64,000 nt of DNA from Symsagittifera roscoffensis (lineage: Eukaryota > Xenacoelomorpha > Acoela > Convolutidae): the NCBI RefSeq assembly GCF_963678635.1, contig NC_087062.1, positions 36,112,052 to 36,176,051 on the forward strand, given 5' to 3'. Shown in pieces: positions 35,550 to 49,100 of this stretch; position 1 is the stretch's first letter; the number at the start of each line of letters is the position of its first letter. The translations under genes were made by a program, and so were the position numbers. Below the pieces are notes generated by a model that was given only the letters and a program-made list of their open reading frames with translations, did not search any database and had not been told where the DNA came from.

Positions 35550-38500
35550 ATCTGAAAAACAAATAAAAACAATCGATTTTAAAACAAATTATTTATGATT
35601 CAAAATTACGTTTTTTTGTGATAACAACCAAGTGAACAATCATTGAAACTAAACTTATAATCATCAGACTTAAATTTGTAAGCGTAGTAGCAAAACAACT
35701 TGCAATTTTTTTTAGTGATTTTCCGTTTCTAATAAATTTTAGGCAATCAACTGAAGCATATTCTGAATAGATTTTATAGTTATATTTCGGATTGATTCAT
35801 TTCTTCGGTTACTGCATTATTTGATTGGTTGCCCAAAACACTTTTCAAAGTGATAGTCATCAAAAAAATTTCGGAGTTTTCAATTTTTTTTGGAGACTAT
35901 AACCGGTGTTATGTTCATCCATTTTCTGACATGACATCAACTCTCAGGTTCATTTGCACAACTGTAGAAACAGATTTTTTAATCTAACAATTCTGATATA
36001 CTTAAATATCAAAACAATAAACTTTAAAAAAATATAACATAAATACATTAATAAACTAGAGTCTTCTGACTCAAACTGAAACTGTTCAATACAAAACTTA
36101 CAGAGAGAGCAGGTCTTGGTATGCATCATTTGCGATACAGCGCAAGCGTAGCGTTGCAAGCGGAAGAACAAAAATTGTACATAACTATGACGTAAGACAA
36201 AGCCATCAGACGTAAATAAAAAAGACGGTTGACGCAATTGAGCGAAAACAAAACGGACTTTTTTTGAAAAAATTGAAACTATCAAGTTTGCAACCAAAAA
36301 AACCTCATTCAAAACCTTATTTAGAAACACTACGAACATCACTTTGTACTTGAAAAAGCGGGTTTATCATAATCAAAATAAAAAGTAATTGTACAATCGG
36401 CTCGGTTATTCATCAGTATCCTTTGATTTGAAGAGACCACTCGATAGGTAGCTAACTGGTCTTTTTGATTTTCTTAAATTTTCTTAGATTTATTCCAATT
36501 AATATTTTGCAAACTTCTACCCTTTTCTCATATGAAAGACGATCGATTTAAAGCCATTATTTTTTGCGAGTAACTAGCCTCAACTTACACCACAATTTTT
36601 TTGTCAGCAAAAATTATGATTTTATTGCTAATTAAACGCAGTTTTTTTAATTATTTTCAATTGTTGAATCATCGATAGAATATTGCAGTTTTAATCAAAA
36701 CTTTTGATAAATAACCGCTGATCAATTGAACTACGAAAACAGCCTGGACTTATCCATGAAAAACATTCTAAGATAACGCTAGCAGTTTTTCAACGCTAAT
36801 TATTACGGGGAGGTCAACCCGAGAAGTCTGTCCAAAAAAATTAGTCACACCATTCTGTTTATTTTCTAATTTTTGCTATCGCCCTTTCGAAAGCCGACTA
36901 GCTTGAGCGAAACTGTCTTTTTTTGCTCTGTTTTTAGAGAAAAAAAATTAAACACCTAATTTAACATACCTGGCCCTCCCGGAATATTTTTCTCAGACTG
37001 GAACACCAGATTTTCCTGTAACATTCGACGACGTACTTTGAAGCTAAAACTAAACAATTGACTGCACAATAGCACCAAGCGGAAAATAGTTTTCACTACT
37101 GCATAACAAGGAAATCAACAACAGAAGACCTGGCAAAAGCAATGAATTGAGAAATAATTATTCACAAGGTAATCATCAAAAAAATCAAAGAAGAGAAATG
37201 ATCTAAGAAGTGTATTCAAAAAGAAAAAAGTATTCGTTTGTATGATGATATTGATTTGGTAAGCGCGAGTTTTAGAGTAAAGCGAAATTTCTTTCGATAA
37301 CAAAAGCTCTATTACTTGCAAATTATCCTTTCAGTTTTACTTCCAGACTTGCTCTACCCTAAACAGGAAAAACCAAGCTTTCTTTTTGAGTGCATCTCAG
37401 AAACAAAAATTTGATTTGAAAGGACTCGAACGCAAGTTTTTGTATTTTCGTAAAACGGATTTTGCTTTCCTTGTAATCAATTTATAAACAACTTCGAAAA
37501 ATATCATTTTACATTAGAACGTTTTTCAGCAAGTTGTCATTTTCTGAAAAACTTTTTTTAAAAAAGAGCCTATATTTCGAACTTTTCTTAGTTTTAGTTT
37601 AACTTTACAACCCACATAAACAACTAACGAACAATTAAATTCAAAATTGGTACGACAAAAACCGAATTTTTACTTTTTTAAACACAAGATATTAAAACAG
37701 TTATTGAGCATGTTGCTTAGTTCTTCTTCTGAAAATAGTTGCCGTTATCTTGTCTCGGTTTGAAGTGTGTTTGCTTATAAACGCGTAGTCTTCTCTTTGT
37801 ATCTGGAAAAATGTCATTTCTTAATTTATTTTCATTTCATGCAGCCTTTTGATTGCAATATAAAACCCAAACTACTGAACAAACGCATCTCAATTTGAGA
37901 CTTACATCAAAAAAGAAGAGTTTTTGGCAAAATTTTTGATTTTTGGAAGCAAAACAATAAAAGATGATATAACAAAGAAGATAAGTGGAAAAATATATAA
38001 TTAATCTCTTAATGTATTGACAAAACTTTTTTTCCAGCTACAAAAAAAACAGTTTTGTTGGAAGTTTTTGAATAACACCAAACAACAAAAAACTAAAACT
38101 AGATAGTTTGACTTTTGGTTTTTGAACATGAATCCCAATTTCAACTCATTCAAATTCAATAACAAAAAAAAAACATTAAAAAATATTTCGTGAAAAAACA
38201 AAAAAAAACAAACACTAATCCAAATAGTTTTTTCAAAGTTTTTGTTTTTAAAAATAACACTGCAAAAGAGGCATATAATGTTTTGTTTTTCGTTGAAAAG
38301 GAAAAAAACAACCGAAACCGAAAATGTGCGTTCCTCGTCTTCGACCTTTATCAACTATGGGCGATACCAATGCCAACAACACGTCGACAAAAATCGCAAA
38401 ATTGCCTCCAGCAAATTCAGGCTTGCTTGAATTTGAATGAGCCGTTCTATTTAATTCCTACAGTCACAGATAGAAAGAAGAACCAGTAATAGTTCTTCGA

Positions 38501-39846
38501 AGACGTTGGCGCGGAAAACAGAAGACTGATTGGAACAAATAAAAGCAATAGCAAACAAAATGTTCACAAATGGATCTTCACAAGACAACGACGATACATT
38601 GAGCATATATGCATGTTTTTCACGTCAAACATTCTAAGTCAATTTTTGCCTTCCATGTAATCATTTATTTTAAAAAAACTTCAAAAGTTCTCATTCTCAT
38701 AAAGAACGTTTTTTGCAGCGGTTTATCATGTTCTATAACATTTTCAAACAAAACCAAACTATAGTTCGAAATTTTCCTGTTTTTTTTAACGTTATAATCT
38801 AAATAAACAACTTTAAATTTACTAAAGGTCTGTATGCCATATCCGTTATTTGGGTCCGCCATATTAAATAGTTAAAATATTTTACCCCTAAAATGCTAAG
38901 CTAAACTAAAATGGGACAAATTAAAATTAAGATTGTATTAAAATCTGTTCTATAAAAACGAACAATGAATAACATCAGATCCTTCGGTTGGTTGTAACTA
39001 ATCAAAGTCAGACGTGTACCAAACATTTATTTAATCAATTCAAATGAACAATCACAAAAAAAATGAAGTAAATAAATTCGTATTTTAACTTGAAATAGGA
39101 TAATTATTTAAAAAAAGTGTTAATTCCTTGTTTGTAATAAACTATAAGCTTTTCTTGTATTTAAATTGAACAACAAACACGTGTACACAATCAAGATCAG
39201 ACGAGTATTAACATTTTTTTAATTAATTCAAATGAACTATCATAAAAGAAAATAAGTATATAAATTTGTATTTCAATTTGAAAAAGGATATTTATAAAAA
39301 GTGTCATCTCTTCGTTTGTTTCAAAATATAAGCTTTGCTTGTATTTAATTTGAGCAACACTCAGTTTTCTTTTTCTTTGAAAAATTTATCAAGTACTTTG
39401 ACCAAAAAATAATTTAAACTATAAACAAATCACAGTCAAAAGACTCAGGACCTTTCCCTGATACGAGCAATTTTGTTCATTATAAATAAAGAGAAACAAG
39501 AGCTCTAAATAATATTTTTTTTTTTAAAAAAATAATGATATCATCAAATCGGTTTGTACAAAAATTTTTGGTTGACATAACTGACCCTCAGTTTTTACGA
39601 AACTCATCACAACCGCTGCATCAGTGGATTTTAATGTGTCAGCAAAATAGAACTGAAAAGAGTAAAGGAAACCGAAAAACTGCTGGCAAAGGAATGTTAC
39701 GAAGATATAAATATGTTAAGTGACTTTTTAAAGTGTTTTACGCACGCTTATAAGCAATGTTTTTACAGCATTAAATTAAACTATATCACTTTCAGAATTT
39801 CTCTTTCTTAGAATTGTTCAGCTTGTTCGGATTTTTTTTCCTCCAT
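35550..39846. other. Intergenic, no gene seen
   Basis: Very AT-rich. Frames of 60-130 codons on both strands are Phe/Lys/Asn-rich from base composition only. The word CCTGATACGAGCAATTTTG at about 39,457-39,475 is a lone 3' end of the HINE-like family. Confidence 0.5.
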
Positions 39847-40169
39847 TCATAAGCTTTTTCGAAGTTGCAGCATGTAGGTCACTGTCACAATTGACACAAC
39901 AATATAATGGCATATGAAAATAAGTCTGTCCGCAAATCTTGCATAATAATTCCAACTTTCTGCCAAAGACTCTTCTGAAATTTCCGGATATTTGAAAAAT
40001 GGGTCGTCATTTTTGTCTTTACTAGGCTGAGCCGCAGCTTCAGTCACATAGTAAATGTATCGTGGTTTGAATTGCTTCAGGCCAATAAATTTGACCAGCT
40101 TTGAGGAAATCAATGCTTGTTTCCATTGAGGCATCAGTGTGTCACGTGGTGTGAACCAAATACTCATTA
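39847..40169 (-). CDS. nAChR-like subunit exon 5: M3-M4 loop, M4, stop
   Basis: Acceptor AATGTTTCAG at 40170. The split Val joins ASF to VMSIWFTPRDTLMPQW, a typical M3 exit (the family has a Pro and MP-x-W here). The intracellular loop is short, about 75 residues. The amphipathic MA helix ends SWNYYARFADRL, then M4 at about 405-424 (RLIFICHYIVVSIVTVTYML) and the tail QLRKSL before the stop. Confidence 0.92.
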
Positions 40170-43100
40170 CTGAAACATTAAAATATCAGATTGTTATTAA
40201 ACCAGATTACTTGCAAAAAAATTTTTTGGAGCAATTGTTAAGTATATCAAGTTAGTCGAGGTTTCGGTCCATCAGAATGAAGCAAAATTTGATTTTACAT
40301 TACACGCTCTAGTGCTAATTTACTTCTTTTATTTATAGAGGTGGCCATTCTTTAGTAGATACCATAGGGATGGTGTTTGTTAAGATCCTTAGTTTCCTCG
40401 AAGTTTGAAAGCTCAACTAACCAAAACTAGCCAGAACACAAAGCAGGCTCAAGTGCACCGTAAGAACACATATGTAGTAGGTCAACACTGGGAACCCGAC
40501 CGAACTGGAGGGGAAGATACTGATCAGAGTTCCGAACACGACTATTTGAGCCAGAAGGGTGGTAATGGCGAATGAGATTTTGTCACCCGACTCGATCGGA
40601 ATTTTGAATGTAAGCCCTGCGAGAATGTATAAGGTCATGTTCGGAAATACGAGGACGAACATGTAGAATTGGTATCTTCGCTTTAATTGAATAGAGCAGA
40701 CGACTTCGGTTTTGATTTCGTTGTCTGGGAAAGAAATTGTCGGTTTTCCTACCATATGCCATTCGCTGTTTAAGATGAAAGATTTGAGAGAGTCGGTCGC
40801 TTTTAACTCTACAAAAATTCAGCTAATATGAAAAGATTAAGCTACAAAGAACAGAAAACTCTCCGATGATCTTAGACCGCTTCATATTAGCCTCTCGTGG
40901 ATTGGTTCACTCATGGACAGTATCACTCGTGATTGGTTCAAACTTTTTTCTTTCATAAAACTTCAAACAATGTAAGAAAACGTATTAAAATAACATATCT
41001 CCAAAACAGTTGTTTTACATTTATCAAGAAGTTCTTTCCAATAGAATGTCTTTTCAGGAATTGTTTGTCTATTGTGGTTTTAAATGAAGGTTTCTAGGAA
41101 TTAACACAAGTATTTGTTTAAAACCATCCTCACCCAAAATGTAGTCTGATTCTATATCAGATGCAAATGTCACTTGGCATGTTTGTTTGTCAAAGGGGAA
41201 ATATGTCACGTCTAGAGTACACGACAGTACCGCTATGACCGAGCAAATAAGAGGGGTAACAGTCCCGCTTGAGTGGACAGCTTGTGAGCTGCAAGAGTTG
41301 ATGGACGAGGAAGTTTTCATTTCTACTGCCTCATTCAACACTGGAAAAAAAAAGATTTTAATGGGAAGTTGAAAATTCTTGCAAGATTAAAGCGCATTTA
41401 GATCAATTGTCCAACCACCCATTTTGGCGAGTAGCGCCGCTCTGTATTTCGGAACTTTTGTTGATTACAATTATTCAAACGTGTTGTTTCTGGAACAAGT
41501 TCAAAAGAAGTATTTATTATATACCTTGATATTTATCACTACAAAATATTTAGAAATAACCAATCATGATCCATTACTAATACTTAAGATAAGTTGTAAA
41601 GATGAAAGTGTTCATAGTTTTAGCCAGAGAAAATATAATACAGATTGAAATCAGTTGCTTTCTCCTCTCCTATAGCCTCGCAAGAATACCATTCCCGAGT
41701 CGAGATTTTTCACCTAATTTGAAGCAAGATTTGAGCGGTTTGAGCGGTTTTTTTAGACAATTACGCGCAAAATCTTGCTTCAAATTGAGCGGTTTGAGCG
41801 GTTTTTGAACGGTTTTATCTAAAAAAAACCGCTCAAAAACCGCGCAAGATTTGAACGGTTTTGAGCGGTTTATCTAAAAAAACCGTTCAAATCTTGCGCG
41901 GTTTTTGAGCGTTATTTTTAGATAAACCGTTCAAAAATCGCTCAAACCGCTCATTTTGAAGCAAGATTTTGAGCGTAATTGTCTAAAAAAAACCGCTCAA
42001 ACCGCTCAAATCTTGCGCGGTTTTTTTAGATAAACCGTTCAAAAACCGCTCAAACCGTTCATTTTGAAGCAAGATTTTGAGCGTAATTGTCTAAAAAAAC
42101 CGCTCAAACCTCTCAAATCTTACATATTTTCACAGTATACTCACATATTTTCACAGTATTTTCAAGCAAGAAAGCAATCTTGCTTAAAAAACCGTTCAAA
42201 AATCACCGCAAGAAATGAGCGGTTTTTGAGCGGTTTTTTAAGCAAGATTTGAGCGGTTTGAGCGGTTTTTCCAAAAAAAAACGCCCAAACCGCCCAAACC
42301 GCTCAAACCGCTCAAATCTTGCTGGAAAACCGCTCAAACCGCTCAAATCTTGAGCGGTTTTTGAGCGGGATCTCGACCCGGGTTATATACTAGATCTATT
42401 GAGACTTAGAAATATATGAGTAAGTCTAGGATTGGTATTAGAATAAAATTTGCACGAATCTATCCGGCCGAAAATAAGATAGCGTGACGAACAGACGATG
42501 GACCGTATCCAAAATTACTCCATAAAAAGGCCAACCCGGACCTAAACTTTTTTCAACTGACTAAAGAGAGGATTTTAAACCGGTGGATTTATCTGTGCTT
42601 CTAGTAGAGCAACCGGGTATCCTTGATTTATGTTTCATTTGTTGAATGTCTAAAAAAACCAGAAAATTTCAAGAACTAAAAACCAGTGTTGGGAAATTAT
42701 TCAACATTGTTAATTAACATTCAATTTAACTTCCAATGTCATATATAATTTCTAACTGTGATGTAAGTTTTTTTTTATGTAACATTTGTTAATTTAATCG
42801 AAAAACACTCCGAATTTAACTATTTTTCAGATTGCATTTTTTTATTCAGTTCGGGATTTTTCAGTTTTGTTTGTTTTTGTTTGTTTTCCGAACTCTTTGA
42901 CGAGATGTATTCACGCATGCGAAGTCAGAGCCCAACAAAGCGTCGAGAAAGCTGGAAAATTGGCTTTTCAATTCAAGAAACTTAATGCTTCTTAAGGTGT
43001 TCAATTATTCAACAATTTAACATAAATGACATATTTTTTTCAATAGTTAATTGTTAGTTTCTTATTTTCGAAAAAAACATACAATTTGCCAACCCTGCTT

Positions 43101-46100
43101 AAAATCTATTGAAGTGAAGCTCGACGGTTGCTGTGCAAGTACCACAGAATTTCACACATATTTTATTTAAAAAATTACAAACATTTTTTTTTTCAAATTA
43201 GTGTCGTTTTTGTGTGGGGCGTGAAGAGAGAACGAATCAACCGTGCAATTTCCCCCCAAATGAAAAAGGGGGTAAAACTCCGGTTTTTCATATATCAACT
43301 TTAAGGGCAGACCAAATTGATCTAAGTAGTCAAAAAACTTAATTCAAAAATAACTATGAATAAGAATTTGGTTAATTAACAATATGAAATAGGTATTTGT
43401 TTTGAAAAGTTTTCTCGAGCAGTCTTTTCGGCGCTTCTGTTTGAAATGAATATTTTATACGAAATCGTCTTTCAAAATTAAAATATGGCTAGAGGGAGAT
43501 TCTACGGTACCTTACTAACGGGGAGATCGTACGGTTGATCCGAGAGAACTAAAGAAGAAACACATATAAGATGAACGTTTTTTTTTTGGTATGACGCAAG
43601 TCGTTTTAATAGCCTAAATTTTAGATTTCGGTGACATACATTAACAAAGCAGAAAGTGTTCCTAACTGCCATTTGATTTTTTGATTTTATTCCCTGTAGC
43701 AAGAGACCTTTTAATAATTCCTAATATGTAGTGTTGCAGCCTTAACTATTGCTGCCTTCATAACAATCAGTTGTCTTTCTTTCAATTTATTTTTAGAAAT
43801 CATCAAAACTACCTATGGACCTATTTGGTTCAAATGTAGATATCCCCGGTTTACCTAGCCAGGAAAAACTTCTAGACCTCCTGCCAGGAACTTAGAGGAT
43901 CCAGGGCAACCCTGGAGTTCGTGGAAGAAGCCGCCTAGGAACCCTGGCAGGAATTAAAAGTTTTCAAAATAATTTTCATCTACAATAAACCCGTTTTAAA
44001 CTTTTGGGTTTCGACTTAAAAAACAACGCTATCTTTTTTAAGACAGAGAAGAAACTTAGAAAACCAGCCCTGGACACCATATCAAGGTAATCAAAGGTTT
44101 TATCAAAAAATTTGGCAACTGTCGGTTTTTGTTTGGAAGATGTTCTAAATAAACGCTAAAATTATGTTTTATAATTATACTCATAAGCAGCTGAAAAGTC
44201 CAAGTTTATTTTTTCGAGCAAAAATTGACTTTTGAATCTATCGAAATTTCGTTGTTCACGATTTTGCTTTCGATAAAGTGTGAATCCGATTACCCCTTTC
44301 TCTGAATCCAAATACCCCGTAAACCCGAATTTTTTCATTTTTGAGGACCTATGGGAGTCAATGTGATTGACTTGGCGAGCTAAATTTTTTTTATTTTGTT
44401 GAATCCTTGCGTTTAGCGTTGGAAACAATAGAATTTGCGCTGTGTTGTTTTTGACCCAATAAACTTGTCGTCACAAAAAGGGTACTTTTCACTGTTTTTT
44501 GGTCGAGGTTGTGGAACTGTACTAGAGATCTCACCTTTTTTTAATGATATAGCGATAATTTTTTGGGTTCTGATACTCAGCATGTGTTTTAACCTTGAGA
44601 TTTTTTCCCAATCAGTATATAGTCATCACTTATTAAAATGTCTTAATAAAATTTCATCTTGCGCTTTTGCGTGCTATTAAGGTTTTTTTTATGTTTAGAG
44701 ATGTTGTCTGATGATTTGGTTGTTTACAGGTCTCTAGTGTATGTTATTCTGTTTTCAGGGTCTCTCTTGCTTGCTCACTGGTTGCTAATACGGAAGGGAA
44801 AGTATTTAGTCTTCGGACACAAAAAATTTTGGATCCAGGAAAGCCAGGGTAATCGTTGCAAGACTTTGACCTGGTTTTCCCCTGGCCAAGCCTGGCCCTA
44901 GGGATGGAAGGGATGGAATTCCACGTACATGTAAGCCGGGTAGTCTTAATGATGTGTTTTAGGACAGATCCTTATAAAGAATTAATAATTTCATGCAATT
45001 TTTGATGCAATTTTGCTATTTACAATAAAGTGACCGCAAACAATTAATTTGGCTGTTCATGATAAAACAAAAGCCTCTAAATGAGAGTGAAGGACATCTA
45101 AAAAATTGAACTAAAAAGGATAGCCGGTTTCTGTGCACAGAGAGTTCCGATCACAAAAAAACTTAATATTACACTAAATCTCGAGTAAATGGTCAGTGAA
45201 TTGCTATTATTTTAAACTAGTAAAACGAACAAAACTTTAAATATTTTTGTTATACGTTGTTTAAGCAACTAGTTTGTAAAAAATTAAATGGGATCTGAGT
45301 CTTAAGTAGTAGGACATTTTGCATTAAGTACATTGTTTTTTGCAATAAGTGTGGAACTGATATTTACTCTAGTATTTCAAGAATTGTGTCTGCTCTGCTA
45401 AAACATCGAAGGACGCCCTTTTACCAAATATTCTGTATTCCAGCCCGAACTACCATAACTTGCAAAAATAGTGCAATCGAATGAAGCATTGAGTAAAAAC
45501 CCGGCGTTTTGAACTGATAAAGTTTTTTAAAAGGTTGAGTCCAGGCATACCAGTAATTTAAATACGATAAAGAAATCGCGTCGATAGACCAAATAAATAG
45601 CACACATAAAATATGTTATGCTTCAAAATAGTTTGATCGCATGCATGGAGCTAACCAATATTGGGCACCCAGAATTTCTTAGTGGAGACCATCAAAGCAC
45701 TGGTGTTGGCATACTCGTTCGGATCCCACTTGGCATCTTCCGACTTGTACTCGTACTTCAGATCCAACTTTACAGTCCAGAGGCCACTCGACTCGTCCAC
45801 ATTCATGATCTAGTTTATCCAAACTCGTTTTTCCAGTTTTCCTGTCTCTGTGAAGTTTTATTAACAAAAAACGTGCCAATTTTTTCTCTTTTTGACTTCC
45901 GAATCAAATATTATACCCAGCTATTATCTATCTATATGGAAATGTATAGATATACATACAAGATCAAAACACTTCATACATCATTAAAAAAACAAGGCAT
46001 CCATTAGAAACCTAATCACAATATTGTGTCTACCTCTAGTGCATGAATATTGTGCCTCCATAGTGTGCGCCTATCTGCCTCTATGCCCCAGTTTTTTACC

Positions 46101-49100
46101 ATGCAAAATTATCCACTATGCCAAGTTAGTTATCAGACAATTTAAACCTAGTTAGTGGTTGCCTTGACGTTATGTAGAAATTTCATACAGTGTTTCATGT
46201 GATAAAAGACAATTCGCATCAGGACAATGTCCTGCATGTTCGACTACCCCTGAAATTTTAAATTTTGTTGGGATTTGCAAAGTTAACTAGAATCAACTGA
46301 CGCACTGAAGTTTCATGGATAATAATCGATCATATTGAATTTTTATTGTCAGTCTCTATAAAATAACAAAAAAAGCGATTATAATCGATTGAAAATGGAT
46401 TCTAATATTATTAGTTTTCGAAGCAAAAAAATCCAGATATAATCAATTCTATTCGATTCTAATCGATTACTTCCATTTTATTTTCAAAAAATTTTATCGA
46501 AAGAAAAATAATCCATTTCGATCAATTATAACGGATTATAATCCATTTATTTAATTCTTTTTGTGTTTTGTTTTCAATTTTTCTTAATATTATTAAATTT
46601 AAGTTTAACTAATTTTATACTATAACTGTAATTTTTTCTATTTTCTTTTCAATCACGTTTTTGAGAATTTACAAAAAGTTACCTATAGATCTAACCCCCC
46701 CCCCACGTTTACCCGTACTACAGTAGGGGGATGGAGGGTATGTGAGGGGAGGTATGTACGTGGAAGTGGGGGTTACGTGGGGGGGGGGCGGGGGACTACG
46801 ACGTGGGAGTGGGGGTTACATGGGGGTGGTTACGTGGGAGTGGGGAATACGTGGGAAATACGTGGGGAGTGGGGTTACGTGGGAGTGGGGGTTACGTGGG
46901 GGTACGTGGAAGGGGGGTACGTGGGGGGGGGGGTTGTACATGGGGGGGTTGTACGTGGGGAACGTAAGGAGATTTGTGGGGAACTGGTCAAGAATGCGGC
47001 TTCTAGGCACTTTTTGGAAAATTACTACATATTGGCCTCATCAAAGTTACTACATATTGGCCGCCCCTAGATGAACGTGTTCGTTCGAGCTTTGCAGAAA
47101 GATGCAAACAGTAAAACCTTTATTTACAAAATTTAACCAATTTTCATGGTTTTTATGTACAAAAAACAATCCAGTATAATGAAAACAAAAATGGAATATA
47201 ACCAATTATAATGGATTTTAATGGATTTTTTTCGTTCAAAAATATTCGGTTAAAATGGATTAAACATCCATTACATTTCTAAATTTGCCATGATAATCGA
47301 TTATATGGACAACAATTTAGTCAACAAAAATCCATTATAATCGATTTTATTCATAAAACTTCGGTGCGGTAATGCATTACTGTTTTTTAAAAGCTCAATT
47401 ATATCCCTCTTGCTCTTTGCCTGTACCAAAAAACGCCCAAACATCTCGGGATGAACGCCATAAACCGAAAGTGCGTACCTTACAATTCCTCACAATATTG
47501 TGTCTACCTGTAGTGTATGAATATTGTGCCTCCATAGTGTGCGCCTATTTGCCTCTATGCCCCAGTTTTTTACCATGCAAAATTATCAACTATGCCAAGT
47601 TAGTTATCAGACAATTTAAACCTAGTTAGTGGTTGCCTTGACGTTATGTAGAAATTTCATACAGTGTTTCATGTGATAAAAGACAACTCGCATCATGACA
47701 ATGTCCTGCATGTTTGAATACCCCTGAAATTTTAAGTTTTGTTGGGATATGCAAAGTTAACTAGAATCAACTGACGCACCGAAGTTTCATGGATAATAAT
47801 TGATCATATTGAATTTTTTTTGTCAGTCTCTATAAATTAACAAAAAAGCGATTATAATTGATTGAAAATGGATTCTAATTTTATTAGTTTTCGAAGCAAA
47901 AAAATCCAGATATAATCAATTCTATTCGATTCTAATCGATTACTTCCATTTTATTTTCAAAAAGTTTTATCAAAAGAAACATAATCCATTTCGATCAATT
48001 ATAACGGATTATAATCCATTTATTTAATTCTTTTTGTGTTTTGTTTTCAATTTTTCTTAATATTATTAAATTTAAGTTAAACTAATTTTATACTATAACT
48101 GTAATTTTTTTCTATTTTCTTTTCAATCACGTTTTTGAGAATTTACCAAAAGTTACCTATAGATCTAACCCCCCCCCCCCCCACGTTTACCCGTACTACA
48201 GTAGGGGGATGAAGGGTATGTGAGGGGAGGTATGTACGTGGGAGTGGGGGTTACGTGGGGGGGGTTACGTGGGGGACGGGGGGGACTACGACGTGGGAGT
48301 GGGGGTTACATGGGGGTGGTTACGTGGGAGTGGGGAATACGTGGGGAGTGGGGTTACGTGGGAGTGGGGGTTACGTGGGGGTACGTGGAAGGGGGGTACG
48401 TGGGGGGGGGGGGTTGTACATGGGGGGTTGTACATGGGGAACGTAAGGAGATTTGTGGGGAACTGGTCAAGAATGCGGCTTCTAGGCACTTTTTGGAAAA
48501 TTACTACATATTGGCCTCATCAAAGTTACTACATATTGGCCGCCCCTAGATGAACGTGTTCGTTCGAGCTTTGCAGAAAGATGCAAACAGTAAAACCTTT
48601 ATTTACAAAATTTAACCAATTTTCATGGTTTTTATGTACAAAAAACAATCCAATATAAAGAAAACAAAAATGGAATATAACCAATTATAATGGATTTTAA
48701 TGGATTTTTTCGTTCAAAAATATTCGGTTGAAATGGATTAAACATCCATTACATTTCTAAATTTGCCATGATAATCGATTATATGGACAACAATTTATTC
48801 AACAAAAATCCATTATAATCGATTTTATTCATAAAACTTCGGTGCGGTAATGTATTACTGTTTTTTAAAAGCTCAATTATATCCCTCGTGCTCTTTGCCT
48901 GTACCAAAAAACGCCCAAACATCTTGGGATGAACGCCATAAACCGAAAGTGCGTACCTTACAAATCCTCACAATATTGTGTCTACCTCTAGTGTATGAAT
49001 ATTGTGCCTCCATAGTAAGCGCCTATCTGCCTCTATGCCCCAGTTTTTTACCATGCAAAATTATCAACTATGCCAAATTAGTTATCAGACAATTTAAACC

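Noticed and set aside
35950-36342. 130-codon minus-strand frame
   Set aside because: Phe/Leu/Val-rich from AT composition; no conserved motif, no splice borders.
41692-42388. CRISPR-like array
   Set aside because: Repeats alternate in orientation and vary in length without regular unique spacers, and the context is a eukaryotic intron.
45421-45603. Minus-strand frame next to receptor exon 2, as an extra exon
   Set aside because: The phase of exons 2 and 3 already joins directly (VPNI then V) and matches the family; adding this frame breaks the alignment.
46742-47074. Gly/Val/Trp-rich frames on the plus strand, repeated in all four array units
   Set aside because: They translate the G-rich minisatellite in all three frames; sequence and length change with subrepeat number.
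47372-47629. 85-codon frame MHYCFLKAQLYPSCS... recurring across unit borders
   Set aside because: It spans each unit junction, has no motif or start context, and persists only because the units are nearly identical.
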